From contig NZ_BCTP01000020.1 in the NCBI RefSeq assembly GCF_001571345.1, forward strand, positions 1-55,414: a stretch of DNA of 55,414 bases, read 5' to 3'. Positions 28,628 to 39,033 of the stretch are shown here, piece by piece. The notes beneath the pieces were generated by a model that had not been told where the DNA came from, made no database searches, and saw only the letters and a list, made by a program, of their open reading frames with translations. The position numbers and the translations under genes are program-made. This DNA comes from Komagataeibacter xylinus NBRC 15237. Lineage in GTDB: Bacteria > Pseudomonadota > Alphaproteobacteria > Acetobacterales > Acetobacteraceae. Every line of letters starts with the position of its first letter. The first letter of the stretch is position 1.

Positions 28628-28688
28628 GGCCCCAACCTGCCATGCGGGGCCGCTTTGGGCGTATGGCACGCCCGACCTTCCGGTCGGG
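28628..28688 (+). promoter_or_regulatory. Two GC-rich hairpins in the glyQS leader
   Basis: Hairpin A: GGCCCC (28628-28633) / GGGGCC (28646-28651). Hairpin B: CCCGACC-TTCC-GGTCGGG (28671-28688), a perfect 7-bp stem. They lie 79-139 bases upstream of glyQ, in the region between DUF2076 and glyQ. No T run follows, so they look like leader RNA structure rather than terminators; no known riboswitch matches. Confidence 0.4.
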
Positions 28689-28766
28689 GCCGCATAACGG
28701 TATGCTGTCCGGCGATTTTGCGCCAGATGGCGCAGACCTCTACCCGTTTACCGGAGCATCTCGTTC

Positions 28767-29657
28767 ATGGACCCGGCCCCCGTGCCCCGATCACCCACCT
28801 CACCGCGCCCGCTGTCCTTTCAGGGGCTTATCCTGAAGCTGCACCAGTTCTGGTCCGATCAGGGCTGCGCCATCCTCCAGCCCTATGATACGGAGGTGGG
28901 CGCAGGCACGCTCTCGCCGCACACCACGCTGCGCGCCCTTGGCCCCAAGCCATGGAAGGCCGCCTACGTGCAGCCGTGCCGCCGTCCGTCCGATGGCCGC
29001 TATGGCGAGAACCCGAATCGCCTGCAGCACTATTACCAGTACCAGGTGCTGCTCAAGCCCACGCCGGAGGAGAGCCAGAAGCTGCTGCTCGACAGCTACC
29101 GCGCCATCGGCATCGACCCGCTCGAGCACGACATCCGCTTTGTGGAAGATGACTGGGAGAACCCCACAATCGGCGCCTGGGGCCTGGGGTGGGAAGTGTG
29201 GTGCGATGGCATGGAGGTGACGCAGTTCACCTACTTCCAGCAGGTTGGCGGCATTCCCACCGTCATGCCGTCCACCGAGTTGACCTACGGGCTGGAACGG
29301 CTGGCGATGTACGTGCAGGGAATCGAGAATGTCTATGACCTCGATTTCAACGGCCAGGGCCTGAAATATGGCGATGTGTTCCTGCGTGCCGAGCAGGACT
29401 ATTCGCGCCACAATTTCGAGGTGGCGGATGTGGAGATGCTGCACCGGCACTTCATCGATGCCGAGCGCGAATCCACCGCCCTTGCCGAAGCCGGGCTGGC
29501 CCAGCCCGCCTATGACCAGTGCCTCAAGGCCAGCCACCTGTTCAACCTGCTCGACGCGCGCGGCGTGATCAGCGTAAGCGAGCGCGCCGCCTATATCGGC
29601 CGCGTGCGCAACCTGGCCAGGCGCTGCTGTGAAACGTGGCTGGCGGGCGAGGAATAA
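28767..29657 (+). CDS. glyQ: Glycine-tRNA ligase alpha subunit
   Basis: A 296-residue catalytic subunit of bacterial alpha2beta2 glycyl-tRNA synthetase. Class II features include [52 protein letters not shown], the central [13 protein letters not shown] and [14 protein letters not shown]. The N-terminal dozen residues ([13 protein letters not shown]) are non-conserved. Six bases separate it from glyS, with an AGGA inside its own end serving the next gene. Confidence 0.96.
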   Translation: MDPAPVPRSPTSPRPLSFQGLILKLHQFWSDQGCAILQPYDTEVGAGTLSPHTTLRALGPKPWKAAYVQPCRRPSDGRYGENPNRLQHYYQYQVLLKPTPEESQKLLLDSYRAIGIDPLEHDIRFVEDDWENPTIGAWGLGWEVWCDGMEVTQFTYFQQVGGIPTVMPSTELTYGLERLAMYVQGIENVYDLDFNGQGLKYGDVFLRAEQDYSRHNFEVADVEMLHRHFIDAERESTALAEAGLAQPAYDQCLKASHLFNLLDARGVISVSERAAYIGRVRNLARRCCETWLAGEE

Positions 29658-29663
29658 GAGATC

Positions 29664-31724
29664 ATGCCCGAACTGCTTATCGAACTCTTCTCCGAGGAAA
29701 TTCCGGCCCGCATGCAGGCGCGCGCGGCAGCCGACCTCGAACGCCTCGTAACCGAGGCGCTGAGCCCCCTCAAGCCACGCGCGGCTGCGGCCTATGCCAG
29801 CCCGCGCCGCATTGCGCTGTCGCTTGAAGTCGATGCCACCGTGCCCGGCAGCACGGTCAATGAGCGCGGCCCGCGTGAAGGCGCGCCAGAGAAGGCGCTG
29901 GCCGGCTTTACGCGCAAGCATGGCGTGACACAGGATGCGCTGGTGGCCGAAAACGGCTTTTGGGTACTGCACCGCGAGATTCCGCCCGTTGATGCCGCAA
30001 CCCGCATTGCCGAGGTGCTGCCCGGCCTGCTGCGCCGCTTCCCGTGGCCCAAATCCATGCGCTGGGGCGTGGGCAGCGCCTTTACATGGGTGCGCCCGCT
30101 GCGCCGCATCGTGTGCCTGCTCGATGGGAAAGTGGTCGATTTCACGCTGGCGGAAGGCGAGGATAATGGCCACGGCCTGAAATCCGGCAACCTGACCGAA
30201 GGCCATCGCTTCACCAAACCCGGCGCGTTTGCCGTCAGCAGCACCAGGGACTGGCTCGACGGCCTGCGCGCCCGTCAGGTCGAACCCGATGCCGCCCACC
30301 GCCGCACCACCATTGCCGAAGGTGTGGCCCGCCTTGCCGGTGAGGAAGGGCTGAACGTGGTAGCCGATCCCGGCCTGATTGATGAAGTGGCGGGCCTGAC
30401 CGAATGGCCGGTGCCCTTCCTTGGTCAGATCGATGATGAATTCATGACCCTGCCGCCCGAGGTGATGCAGGTTTCCATGCGGGTGAACCAGCGTTACTTC
30501 GCGCTGCGCAATTCCGATGGGTCGGCAGCCCCCCGCTTCGCCTTCGTGGCCAACCTGCTGCCCGGCGATGGCGGGGCGCTGACCATTGCCGGCAACGAGC
30601 GCGTGCTGCGCGCCCGCTTTGCCGATGCCCGCCATTTCTGGGATCTCGACCGCGCCGCCACGCTGGCAAGCCGCGTGCCCGCGCTCGACCGCATCGTGTT
30701 CCACGCAAGCCTTGGCAGCCAGGGCGAGCGCGTGCAGCGCATCGTGCGGCTGGCGGGCATCCTTGCAGGCATGACCGGGGCCGACCCGGCACAGGCCGAA
30801 CGCGCGGCCCTTTTGTGCAAGGCGGACCTCACCACCGGCATGGTCGGCGAGTTCCCCGAGCTTCAGGGCATCATGGGGGCTTATTACGCCCGCCACGATG
30901 GCGAGCCCGCTGCGGTGGCCGATGCCATTGGCGCGCATTACATGCCGCGTGGCCCGCTCGATGCGGTGCCGGGCGCCCCGGTTTCGGTTGCGGTGGCACT
31001 GGCTGACAAGATCGACATGCTGGTGGCCTTCTTTGCCGCAGGCGAGAAGCCGGGCGGCTCGGGCGACCCGTATGCGCTGCGCCGCGCGGCCCTTGGCGTG
31101 ATCCGCATCATCCGTGAAAACGGGCTGCGGCTGGATCTGGCAAAAGTATTCTGGGAGGCAGCCCAGGGCCTGCCCGAGGCCCTGCGCCTTGCGCCTGACC
31201 TGGACGTGCTGCCGGAATTCGTGGCCGACCGCCTGCGCGTGCAGCTACGTGGCGAAGGCGCGCGGCATGACATCCTGGCCGCCGTATCGGTGGGCAATAC
31301 CGATACCGACATCGTGCGCCTGCTGGCCCGCGCCAAGGCCATTGCCGACATGCTGGAAACCGATGACGGGCGCAACATGCTCGCCGCCACCAAGCGTGCC
31401 GCCAACATCCTGCGCATCGAGAACCGCAAGGACGGCCCGCATGAAGGCACGCCCAACCCCGCGCTGTACACCCAGCCCGAGGAAAAGGCGCTGGCCGACC
31501 AGCTTGCCAGCACCATCCCCGCCGTCGAGCAGGCAACCACGCAGGAACGCTACGCCGATGCCATGCGCGATGTCGCATCCCTGCGCCCGGCGCTGGACCA
31601 GTTCTTTGACAAGGTGACGGTCAATGACAGTGACCCCGCCATCCGCGCCAACCGCCTGCGCCTGTTGTCGGAGCTGTGCCGCATGACGGTGCTGATTGCC
31701 GATTTCAGCCAGATCGAAGGCTGA
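29664..31724 (+). CDS. glyS: Glycine-tRNA ligase beta subunit
   Basis: A 686-residue beta subunit required for tRNA binding. Recognisable parts: ELLIELFSEEIPARMQ at the start, WPKSMRWG, TEWPVPFLGQIDDEFM, and the HD-like/anticodon-binding helical C terminus. Pairs with glyQ as a two-gene operon ending in a repeat copy. Length is normal for the family. Confidence 0.96.
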   Translation: MPELLIELFSEEIPARMQARAAADLERLVTEALSPLKPRAAAAYASPRRIALSLEVDATVPGSTVNERGPREGAPEKALAGFTRKHGVTQDALVAENGFWVLHREIPPVDAATRIAEVLPGLLRRFPWPKSMRWGVGSAFTWVRPLRRIVCLLDGKVVDFTLAEGEDNGHGLKSGNLTEGHRFTKPGAFAVSSTRDWLDGLRARQVEPDAAHRRTTIAEGVARLAGEEGLNVVADPGLIDEVAGLTEWPVPFLGQIDDEFMTLPPEVMQVSMRVNQRYFALRNSDGSAAPRFAFVANLLPGDGGALTIAGNERVLRARFADARHFWDLDRAATLASRVPALDRIVFHASLGSQGERVQRIVRLAGILAGMTGADPAQAERAALLCKADLTTGMVGEFPELQGIMGAYYARHDGEPAAVADAIGAHYMPRGPLDAVPGAPVSVAVALADKIDMLVAFFAAGEKPGGSGDPYALRRAALGVIRIIRENGLRLDLAKVFWEAAQGLPEALRLAPDLDVLPEFVADRLRVQLRGEGARHDILAAVSVGNTDTDIVRLLARAKAIADMLETDDGRNMLAATKRAANILRIENRKDGPHEGTPNPALYTQPEEKALADQLASTIPAVEQATTQERYADAMRDVASLRPALDQFFDKVTVNDSDPAIRANRLRLLSELCRMTVLIADFSQIEG

Positions 31725-31744
31725 AAAGACTTTAAAAAACAGAC

Positions 31745-31823
31745 ATTTCTGGGTGCCGCCTTTTTTCAAAAAGGCGGCATTTTTTTTAAGCTTCTTGAAA
31801 AAAGCTTCACCAGAAACTTTTGT
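31745..31823 (+). repeat. Dispersed structured repeat, copy 6 (also glyQS terminator)
   Basis: Starts 20 bases after glyS in its direction and ends 12 bases before the DUF3293 stop. Outer arms TTTCTGGGTG / CACCAGAAA pair with one bulge; first stem GCCGCCTTTTT / AAAAAGGCGGC is followed by an eight-T run; second stem AAGCTT.. / ..AAGCTT is kept. It is the clearest copy for showing the three-stem plan. Confidence 0.87.
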
Positions 31824-31835
31824 CTGCTTCCCGGT

Positions 31836-32228
31836 TCAGGCCAGGTACACCAACCGCGCGGGCCGGTTGCCGTGCACCACCACCACGGCGTTCTGCCTGA
31901 ACCGCCGCGCCAGACCCAGCCCACGCGCAAGCTCCACCCGCACGCCATAAAGCGGCTCGGACCATCGCCCCAGCCGCCCTTCCCCCAATGCATGGGGCAA
32001 CCCGTGCAGGGCGCGGGCCAGATGCGCCATCATGCGCCGGTTCCAGCCATCGGGCCGCAGCCTGCCACCAGGATTGCACGCACTGAGCAGAACAATATCG
32101 CCCGTGGGCACACGACCCCGCCAGTGTGGCCTGTAGCCAATGCGAATGACCGGCAGGCCAGCTACATGATAGGTGCTGAGCCGGTAGGAGCGGTGGATGG
32201 CGGGCGTGGGCGGCACGATGGCCGCCAT
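31836..32228 (-). CDS. DUF3293 domain protein
   Basis: A 130-residue cytosolic protein. DUF3293-like features are the early aromatic stretch AIHRSYRLSTYHVAGLPV, the SACNPGGRL motif, NRRMMAHLARAL and the C-terminal ARGLGLARRFRQNAVVVVHG. Its ATG overlaps the rodA TGA (ATGA), so its translation is coupled to the rod-shape operon. The biochemical role is unknown to me. The terminal GGR..QNA motif is diagnostic enough for a fair call. Confidence 0.7.
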   Translation of the reverse strand: MAAIVPPTPAIHRSYRLSTYHVAGLPVIRIGYRPHWRGRVPTGDIVLLSACNPGGRLRPDGWNRRMMAHLARALHGLPHALGEGRLGRWSEPLYGVRVELARGLGLARRFRQNAVVVVHGNRPARLVYLA

Positions 32229-33385
32229 CAGTCCTTTTCCCCCGGCGTGGTCTCGCCAAAGGTGGAATTGCGATGCACCCACGCCGACATGAGCAGCCCG
32301 AAGCCGAACATGACCATGAGCATGGCCGACCCGCCATAGGAGATGAGCGGCAGCGGCACGCCACCCACCGGGATCGCCCCCATCACCATGGACAGGTTGA
32401 CCGCGCAGTACAGAAAGAAGTTCATGGAAATGCCAAGCCCGAGCAGCCGCCCGAACTGGTTGCGGCTGCGCATGGCAATCAGCATGCCGCCAAATACCAG
32501 CAGCAGCAGCATGGCGATGACGGTAATGCCGCCCACATACCCCCATTCCTCCGCGATCATGGTGAAGATGAAGTCGGTCTGCTTTTCAGGCAGGAAGTTG
32601 AGCTGCCCCTGCGTGCCCCGCAGGTAGCCCTGCCCCCACATGCCACCCGACCCCAGCGCGATCTTGGACTGGATGATGTTGTAGCCCGCACCGAGCGGAT
32701 CACTTTCAGGGTGGAGGAAAGTGGTCACCCGCGCCTTCTGGTAGTCATGCAGGTGGCCGTAGGCGATCCTGGCAAGGAAGGGCATGGGCAGCACCAGCAG
32801 CGCGATCTGCCACAGCCGCATGCCCGCGCCAAAGAACAGGCTTGCCCCTACCGTGCCGATGATGACGGCGGTGCCCAGGTTCGGCTCCTTGAGCACGAGG
32901 GCGACCGGCAGCAGCACCATGAGCGCAGGCGGCACCAGCATGAGCGGGTTGCCCATGCTGCGGTAACTGATCTTGTGAAACCACGAGGCCAGCATGAGCA
33001 CCAGCGCGATCTTGGCCAGTTCCGAGGGCTGGACCTGCATGCCGCCCAGCATCAGCCACCGCTCCGCCCCCTTGCCCACATGCCCCATGCGCAGCACCGC
33101 AACGAGCAGGATGAGCGAGAAGATGTAAAGCGGCCACGCCATGCGCACCAGAATGGCCGGGCTCATCAATGCTATGCCCAGCATCATGACCAGCCCGAAG
33201 CAGAAGCGGATGGATTGCGGCCCGGCAAACGGCCGCGACGTGCCCCCGCCGGCCGAATACAGCGCGCCGTAGCCAATCACCGCCAGCGCGCAGATCAGCA
33301 GCACATACAGCCAGTTGACCTGCCACAGCTTGGTCAGGATCTGAAAATTGGGTTCGGCGCGCAGCAGGCGCTTCTGGAATTTCAT
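32228..33385 (-). CDS. rodA: Peptidoglycan glycosyltransferase RodA
   Basis: A 385-residue SEDS-family polymerase that builds septum-independent peptidoglycan with PBP2. Ten or so transmembrane segments can be seen. Characteristic stretches are MQVQPSELAKIALVLMLA, KEPNLGTAVII, GAGYNIIQSKIALGSGG, LPEKQTDFIFTMIAEEWG and PVGGVPLPLISYGG. The ATG at 33385 has GGAG six bases upstream; an in-frame GTG at 33397 is less likely. Last core gene of the mre-mrd operon. Confidence 0.95.
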   Translation of the reverse strand: MKFQKRLLRAEPNFQILTKLWQVNWLYVLLICALAVIGYGALYSAGGGTSRPFAGPQSIRFCFGLVMMLGIALMSPAILVRMAWPLYIFSLILLVAVLRMGHVGKGAERWLMLGGMQVQPSELAKIALVLMLASWFHKISYRSMGNPLMLVPPALMVLLPVALVLKEPNLGTAVIIGTVGASLFFGAGMRLWQIALLVLPMPFLARIAYGHLHDYQKARVTTFLHPESDPLGAGYNIIQSKIALGSGGMWGQGYLRGTQGQLNFLPEKQTDFIFTMIAEEWGYVGGITVIAMLLLLVFGGMLIAMRSRNQFGRLLGLGISMNFFLYCAVNLSMVMGAIPVGGVPLPLISYGGSAMLMVMFGFGLLMSAWVHRNSTFGETTPGEKD

Positions 33386-33433
33386 TCCATTCTCCACAAC
33401 AGGCGCGGGCGTGGCGGGGGCACCTGGCCCGTA

Positions 33434-35353
33434 TCAGTCCACCTCGGCCTGCGCCACTTCCTGACCCGGCGGTTCGCGGTGGTTGACCGGGTCGCGGCGC
33501 AGGGTATCGGTCATGATATCACGCGCAAGGGGGGCTGCGACATCAGCGCCCGCATTGCCGTGCTCGATCACCACGGCCGTGGCGTAACGCGGGGCATCAT
33601 AGGGCGCGAAACAGATGAACAGCGCGTGGGGGCGGTATTCCCACGGCAGGTTGGCGGAGTTGAAGTGCCCGCTCTCGCGCATGGCGCGCGAAACACGCCG
33701 CACCTGCGCCGAGCCGGTCTTGCCCGCCATCTGCACGCCCGGAATGTCCAGCCGCGCCTTGGGGGCGGTGCCGCCCTCCTCGTTCACCACGGCGAACATG
33801 CCTGCGCGTATGTCTTCAAAAAAGTGCTCGGGCATGTCCATGCCCGGCGCGCGGCCAAGGTCGGTCAGGTCCGCCATGCGCCCCGCCACCGAGCGGATCA
33901 GGTGCGGCTGCACGTTGCGCCCCGTGGCGATGCGCGAGGCATAGGTGGCAAGCTGCAGCGGCGTCACCTGCACGAAGCCCTGCCCGATGCCGCTGACAAT
34001 GGTGTCGCCGCCATTCCAGTGGTGGCCATGTGCGCGCCGCCATGTGGGCGTGGGGATCAGCCCTTGGCGCACATGCGGCAGTTCGATCTCGGGCAGCTTG
34101 GCGCCAAGCCCGAACAGTTCGGACGTGGCGGCAATCGGGTCCATGCCGGTGCGGCGCGCGACTTCATAGAAGAACACGTCGCACGAATATTTCAGCCCCT
34201 GCCGCAGGTTGATCGTGCCATGCCCGTAGCGCGACCAGCAATGGAAGCGCGTGCCACCGACATCGATATAGCCGGGGCAGTTAATGCGGTCGGACGGGGT
34301 CAGCGTGCCTGCGCGGAGTGCTGCCATGGCCACGGCGGGCTTGAAGGTGGAGCCGGGCGGGTACAGGCCCGACACCGCCTTGTTGATGAGCGGGGTCTGG
34401 CTGTTGTTGGTCCACTCGATCCACTGCGCCTGGCTCACGCCGCTATCGAACAGCGAGGGGTCGAAGGAGGGGTTGCTGACCATGGCCAGCACCTCCCCAT
34501 TGCGGCAGTCCATCACCACCGCGCTGGCCGACTGGTCGCCAATGCGGCCAAGCACCTGCTGCTGCAGGCCGCTATCGATGGTCAGCGCAATCTCGTCGCC
34601 CGTAAGGCCCGGGTCGCGGTCAAGCTCGGCCATGACGCGGCCCACCGCGTTGACCTCCATCTCCACCGAACCCACCTGCCCGCGCAGGTTCAGGTCCTGT
34701 GTCTGCTCGATGCCCGAGCGCCCCACGCGCATGCCCGGCAGGGCGAGTTCGGCATTATGCACCACGTCCTTTTCAGCCGGGGGCGCGACATAGCCCACCA
34801 CATGCGCCATGAGCGGGCCGAAGGGATAGACGCGCGTTGTGCCCACGTCGATCAGCACGCCCGGCAGCGAGGGCATGTTGAGTTCGAGCCGCGCCATGTC
34901 ATCCCATGACAGGAAATCACGCAGCATGATGGGAATGAACCGCCGCTTGTGGCGCAGTTCATGCTCGATGCGCACGCTGTCGCGCGGCTCGAGCGGCACG
35001 AGCTGGGCAAAACGCTCGAGCGTGCCGTTGATGTCGCTGGTTTCCTCGGCCAGCAGCAGGGCGCGCCAGTTGATGCGATTGGCCGCGACCGAGATGCCGA
35101 ACCGGTCGGTAATGCGCCCGCGCGGCGGGGCGAAGAAGCGTTTGCTCAGGCGGTTGTTTTCCGCAAGCTTCGCATAATGGCTGCCGTTGAGAACCTGAAG
35201 CCCGTACAGACGTTCACCCAATGCCCCGAGCACCGCGCCCTGGGCTGCCATGAGCAGCAGGGCGCGACGGGTAAAGACGCCACGGGAGGGATTCTTGCCC
35301 TCCTCCGGGCGCGACATGAGCCGGTTGCCGGATTTCTTCTTGCGTAACTTCAT
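33434..35353 (-). CDS. mrdA: Penicillin-binding protein 2 (transpeptidase of the elongasome)
   Basis: A 639-residue class B PBP that crosslinks peptidoglycan during rod elongation. It has one N-terminal membrane anchor (RALLLMAAQGAVLGALGE), a pedestal domain with APPRGRITDRFG, and a transpeptidase domain with all three motifs: STFK (Ser335, Lys338), SCD (390-392) and KTG (545-547). It precedes rodA by 48 bases in the operon mreB-mreC-mreD-mrdA-rodA. Confidence 0.95.
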   Translation of the reverse strand: MKLRKKKSGNRLMSRPEEGKNPSRGVFTRRALLLMAAQGAVLGALGERLYGLQVLNGSHYAKLAENNRLSKRFFAPPRGRITDRFGISVAANRINWRALLLAEETSDINGTLERFAQLVPLEPRDSVRIEHELRHKRRFIPIMLRDFLSWDDMARLELNMPSLPGVLIDVGTTRVYPFGPLMAHVVGYVAPPAEKDVVHNAELALPGMRVGRSGIEQTQDLNLRGQVGSVEMEVNAVGRVMAELDRDPGLTGDEIALTIDSGLQQQVLGRIGDQSASAVVMDCRNGEVLAMVSNPSFDPSLFDSGVSQAQWIEWTNNSQTPLINKAVSGLYPPGSTFKPAVAMAALRAGTLTPSDRINCPGYIDVGGTRFHCWSRYGHGTINLRQGLKYSCDVFFYEVARRTGMDPIAATSELFGLGAKLPEIELPHVRQGLIPTPTWRRAHGHHWNGGDTIVSGIGQGFVQVTPLQLATYASRIATGRNVQPHLIRSVAGRMADLTDLGRAPGMDMPEHFFEDIRAGMFAVVNEEGGTAPKARLDIPGVQMAGKTGSAQVRRVSRAMRESGHFNSANLPWEYRPHALFICFAPYDAPRYATAVVIEHGNAGADVAAPLARDIMTDTLRRDPVNHREPPGQEVAQAEVD

Positions 35354-35387
35354 TTACTCATCCGGCACGCAGGCCGTGGCACCGGCT

Positions 35388-35954
35388 TCAGGCGCCGTCC
35401 GCGTTATTGACGACAAAACGGTAGGTCCAGACAAATCCCGTATACAGGACAGGAAAACTGCCAAAGGCCAGGACTGTCTCGAACACAAAGGGCAGGAACT
35501 CCACGATATGCAACGCCAGCGCGCAGCACAGCACCCATTGTAGCGCCGTAACGCCCACCATCACCACGCCAAACACAAGCCACAGAATAAAAAAATTAAC
35601 CCGTGCCAGTGTATAGCGCCCGGACAGGGCCACACCATGCACGATCAGCATCATGAGCAGCATCACCCCTGCCGGGCCGAAACTCAGGATATCGGCCCAT
35701 ATGCCCAGCACGAACACCGCCAGCGAGGGCATGAGCACCGGCGCGAACACCGACCACAGGAAAATGGTGACCATGATGATGGCGGGCATCAGCTCAACCT
35801 GCCCGGGCAGGTTGAGCGGTGCCGAGAGCACCAGCGTTGCAAAGAACACGAACAGGAACGGCACGCTGCTGCGCACGCCATGATCAATGCGGTACCCCAT
35901 GCTGGAGCGCGGCTGGATGCCGGGGCGGATCGGGGGGGGCGTGAAGGTTTTCAT
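35388..35954 (-). CDS. mreD: Rod shape-determining protein MreD
   Basis: A 188-residue multi-span membrane protein that links MreC to the elongasome. Hydrophobic segments begin at about residue 30 (VPFLFVFFATLVL) and continue through VLMPSLAVFVLGIWADIL and VNFFILWLVFGVVMVGV. Its ATG overlaps the mreC TGA, and it is followed by mrdA; context rather than motif gives the call, as MreD is poorly conserved. Confidence 0.88.
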   Translation of the reverse strand: MKTFTPPPIRPGIQPRSSMGYRIDHGVRSSVPFLFVFFATLVLSAPLNLPGQVELMPAIIMVTIFLWSVFAPVLMPSLAVFVLGIWADILSFGPAGVMLLMMLIVHGVALSGRYTLARVNFFILWLVFGVVMVGVTALQWVLCCALALHIVEFLPFVFETVLAFGSFPVLYTGFVWTYRFVVNNADGA

Positions 35955-36853
35955 CCGTGCAGGCCCTGGTCGGGGTGCGCGGGCAGGGGCATGGCGCCGC
36001 TCCCTGTGGGCAGCGGCACGCGACCCGGCGCATCGGGCGGCACCACGCTATCCTCATAATCGAACACGCGCAGCATATCGACATGATCGAGGGCAGCCGC
36101 GGGCACCACCACCGGCTGGCCGGGGCGCAGGTAATGCACATGCCCCACCGGCAGGCCAGCGGGCAGGCTCTCGATCTCGCCATTGGTCACGACACGTTCG
36201 CCCTCGATCGGCACATTGTCCTGCGGGTAGAAGATGATGCGCGGCAGGGCCGAGTTATCGCCCGCCATGATGGCCGCCGCATGGCTCGATTCCAGCGTAA
36301 CCGGCAGGCGGCTCGACGAATCGGTAATCAGCAGCACGCGCGCCGAACGCCGCCCCACCTCGGTCACGCGCCCGACCAGTCCCGCGCCATCAAGGGCGAT
36401 CCCACCCTTGCGCACCGCCGTATCGGGGTTGAGCGCCAGCAGCACCGCGCGCGCGTACAGCCCGCTGGTGTCGCGCACCACCCGCCCGCTCACGAAGGTG
36501 GGCGCGTTATCGGGAATCCAGTGCAGGTTGGCCTTCAGCGTCGCGTTTTCATCGGCAAGCGCTGCTGCCACGTCATACCAGTGGCGCAGCGCCGCGTTCT
36601 CGGTGCGCAGGCGGATGTTCTCGGCCTCGAGGTTGCGGATATCCTGCAGGTTGCCCGACACCCAGCGCAGTTTTTCCTGCGGCCAGGCCACCAGCCCGTA
36701 GGCGGGGGCGAGCAGGTCGGCCGTATGCATGCGCAGCTTTTCGATCAATCCGCGATCGGCCTTGCCCAGCAGGATCACCCCGCAGGCCACGAGAATGAGG
36801 GCAGGCAGCACAAGCTTGCCCAATGCCTGACGGAACTGGATGGAGACAGGCAT
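35951..36853 (-). CDS. mreC: Rod shape-determining protein MreC
   Basis: A 300-residue periplasmic protein with an N-terminal membrane anchor (LVLPALILVACGVILLG), a coiled-coil helix (about residues 65-105, LEAENIRLRTENAALRHW) and a double beta-barrel domain (SGRVVRDTSGLYARAVLLAL, GLVGRVTEVG, ARVLLITDSSSRLPV). The ATG at 36853 is used; the GTG just before is an alternative. It binds PBP2 and MreB on opposite faces of the membrane in the Rod complex. Confidence 0.93.
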   Translation of the reverse strand: MPVSIQFRQALGKLVLPALILVACGVILLGKADRGLIEKLRMHTADLLAPAYGLVAWPQEKLRWVSGNLQDIRNLEAENIRLRTENAALRHWYDVAAALADENATLKANLHWIPDNAPTFVSGRVVRDTSGLYARAVLLALNPDTAVRKGGIALDGAGLVGRVTEVGRRSARVLLITDSSSRLPVTLESSHAAAIMAGDNSALPRIIFYPQDNVPIEGERVVTNGEIESLPAGLPVGHVHYLRPGQPVVVPAAALDHVDMLRVFDYEDSVVPPDAPGRVPLPTGSGAMPLPAHPDQGLHG

Positions 36854-36990
36854 CACACACGTTCCCCACGCGCGGCGCCTGCGCCATGCCGATCGGATCG
36901 TTCACTTCTGCCTGGTCGCCGGACCTGCATCGTCCTGCGTCTCCCCCCTCGGCACGCCGCCCTGCCTTGCGCCGTGGGCGGCGACCGTCG

Positions 36991-38349
<1,359 letters not shown>

Positions 38350-38922
38350 ATGAAGACTTCATCGCCCCGCATGACCCCTCGCCCGGCACTCCTGCTTGCG
38401 GCGACACTGTGCCTCGGCCTTGGCGCATGCGAGGACACGCGCGACCCCGGCCAGCGCGCCATTGGCGGCGGGCTGCTTGGCGCAGGCGGCGGCGCGCTGA
38501 TCGGGGGGCTGGCGGGCGGCGGCCAGGGTGCCGCCATTGGCGCGCTGGCCGGTGCGGCGGGTGGCGCTGCCATTGGCGCCGCCACCACGCCGCGCAACCG
38601 CCCCCGTGGCGAGGCCCCTTCCACCGTGTGCGCGGGCGGCCGGGTCCTGCCGCCGGGCTACGGACCGCAGAGCTGCCCCGAAGCGGCGGGCCAGCGCGCG
38701 GGCTACGCAAACCAGCGCGGCTACGCCACCCCCAGCTACCCCCAGCAGGGCGGCTATGGACAGGGCGCGTATGGCCAGAGCGGGTATGGTCAGGGTGGGT
38801 ATGGTCAGGGTGGATACAGCCAGGGCGGATATGACCAGAGCGGCTATTACGGCCAGCAGCAGGGTGGCTACGGGCAGGAAGGCAGCTACCCGCAGGGCTA
38901 CGAAGGCGAAAGCGGCTACTGA
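38350..38922 (+). CDS. Glycine-zipper lipoprotein with Gly-Tyr-Gln repeats
   Basis: A 190-residue predicted lipoprotein. The signal peptide ends with a lipobox-like LGLGAC (Cys about residue 27). A glycine-zipper domain follows (IGGGLLGAGGGALIGGLAGG, then GAAIGALAGAAGGAAIGA), typical of outer-membrane-associated helix pairs. After a cysteine-containing linker (VCAGGRVLPPGYGPQSC) the C terminus consists of degenerate GYGQ/GGYGQG repeats (about residues 135-190). The role is unknown; similar proteins stabilise envelopes or form amyloid-like structures. No ribosome site is outstanding. Confidence 0.75.
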   Translation: MKTSSPRMTPRPALLLAATLCLGLGACEDTRDPGQRAIGGGLLGAGGGALIGGLAGGGQGAAIGALAGAAGGAAIGAATTPRNRPRGEAPSTVCAGGRVLPPGYGPQSCPEAAGQRAGYANQRGYATPSYPQQGGYGQGAYGQSGYGQGGYGQGGYSQGGYDQSGYYGQQQGGYGQEGSYPQGYEGESGY

Positions 38923-38977
38923 GCCCCGGCACGACAACGCCCCGCCGTGACATGACACGGCGGGGCGTTGTGGCGGC

Positions 38978-39032
38978 ATCTGGTGCCGCCTTTACTTGAA
39001 CAAAGCAGCATTTTTAGTGCAGCTTTTCTTGA
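38978..39032 (+). repeat. Dispersed structured repeat, copy 9 (degenerate)
   Basis: The most decayed copy: TCTGGTGCCGCC, a broken first stem (CTTTACTTGAACAAAGCAGC) and AGCTTTTCTTGA. It lies between the convergent lipoprotein and leuA genes and abuts the leuA stop. Confidence 0.55.
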
Positions 39033-39033
39033 C

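Noticed and set aside
28800-30938. 712-codon antisense frame over glyQS
   Set aside because: No motif or start context; glyQ and glyS are unmistakable.
32273-34909. 878-codon antisense frame over rodA-mrdA
   Set aside because: Same shadow effect; composition (His, Arg, Gln) is typical of reverse-strand reading.
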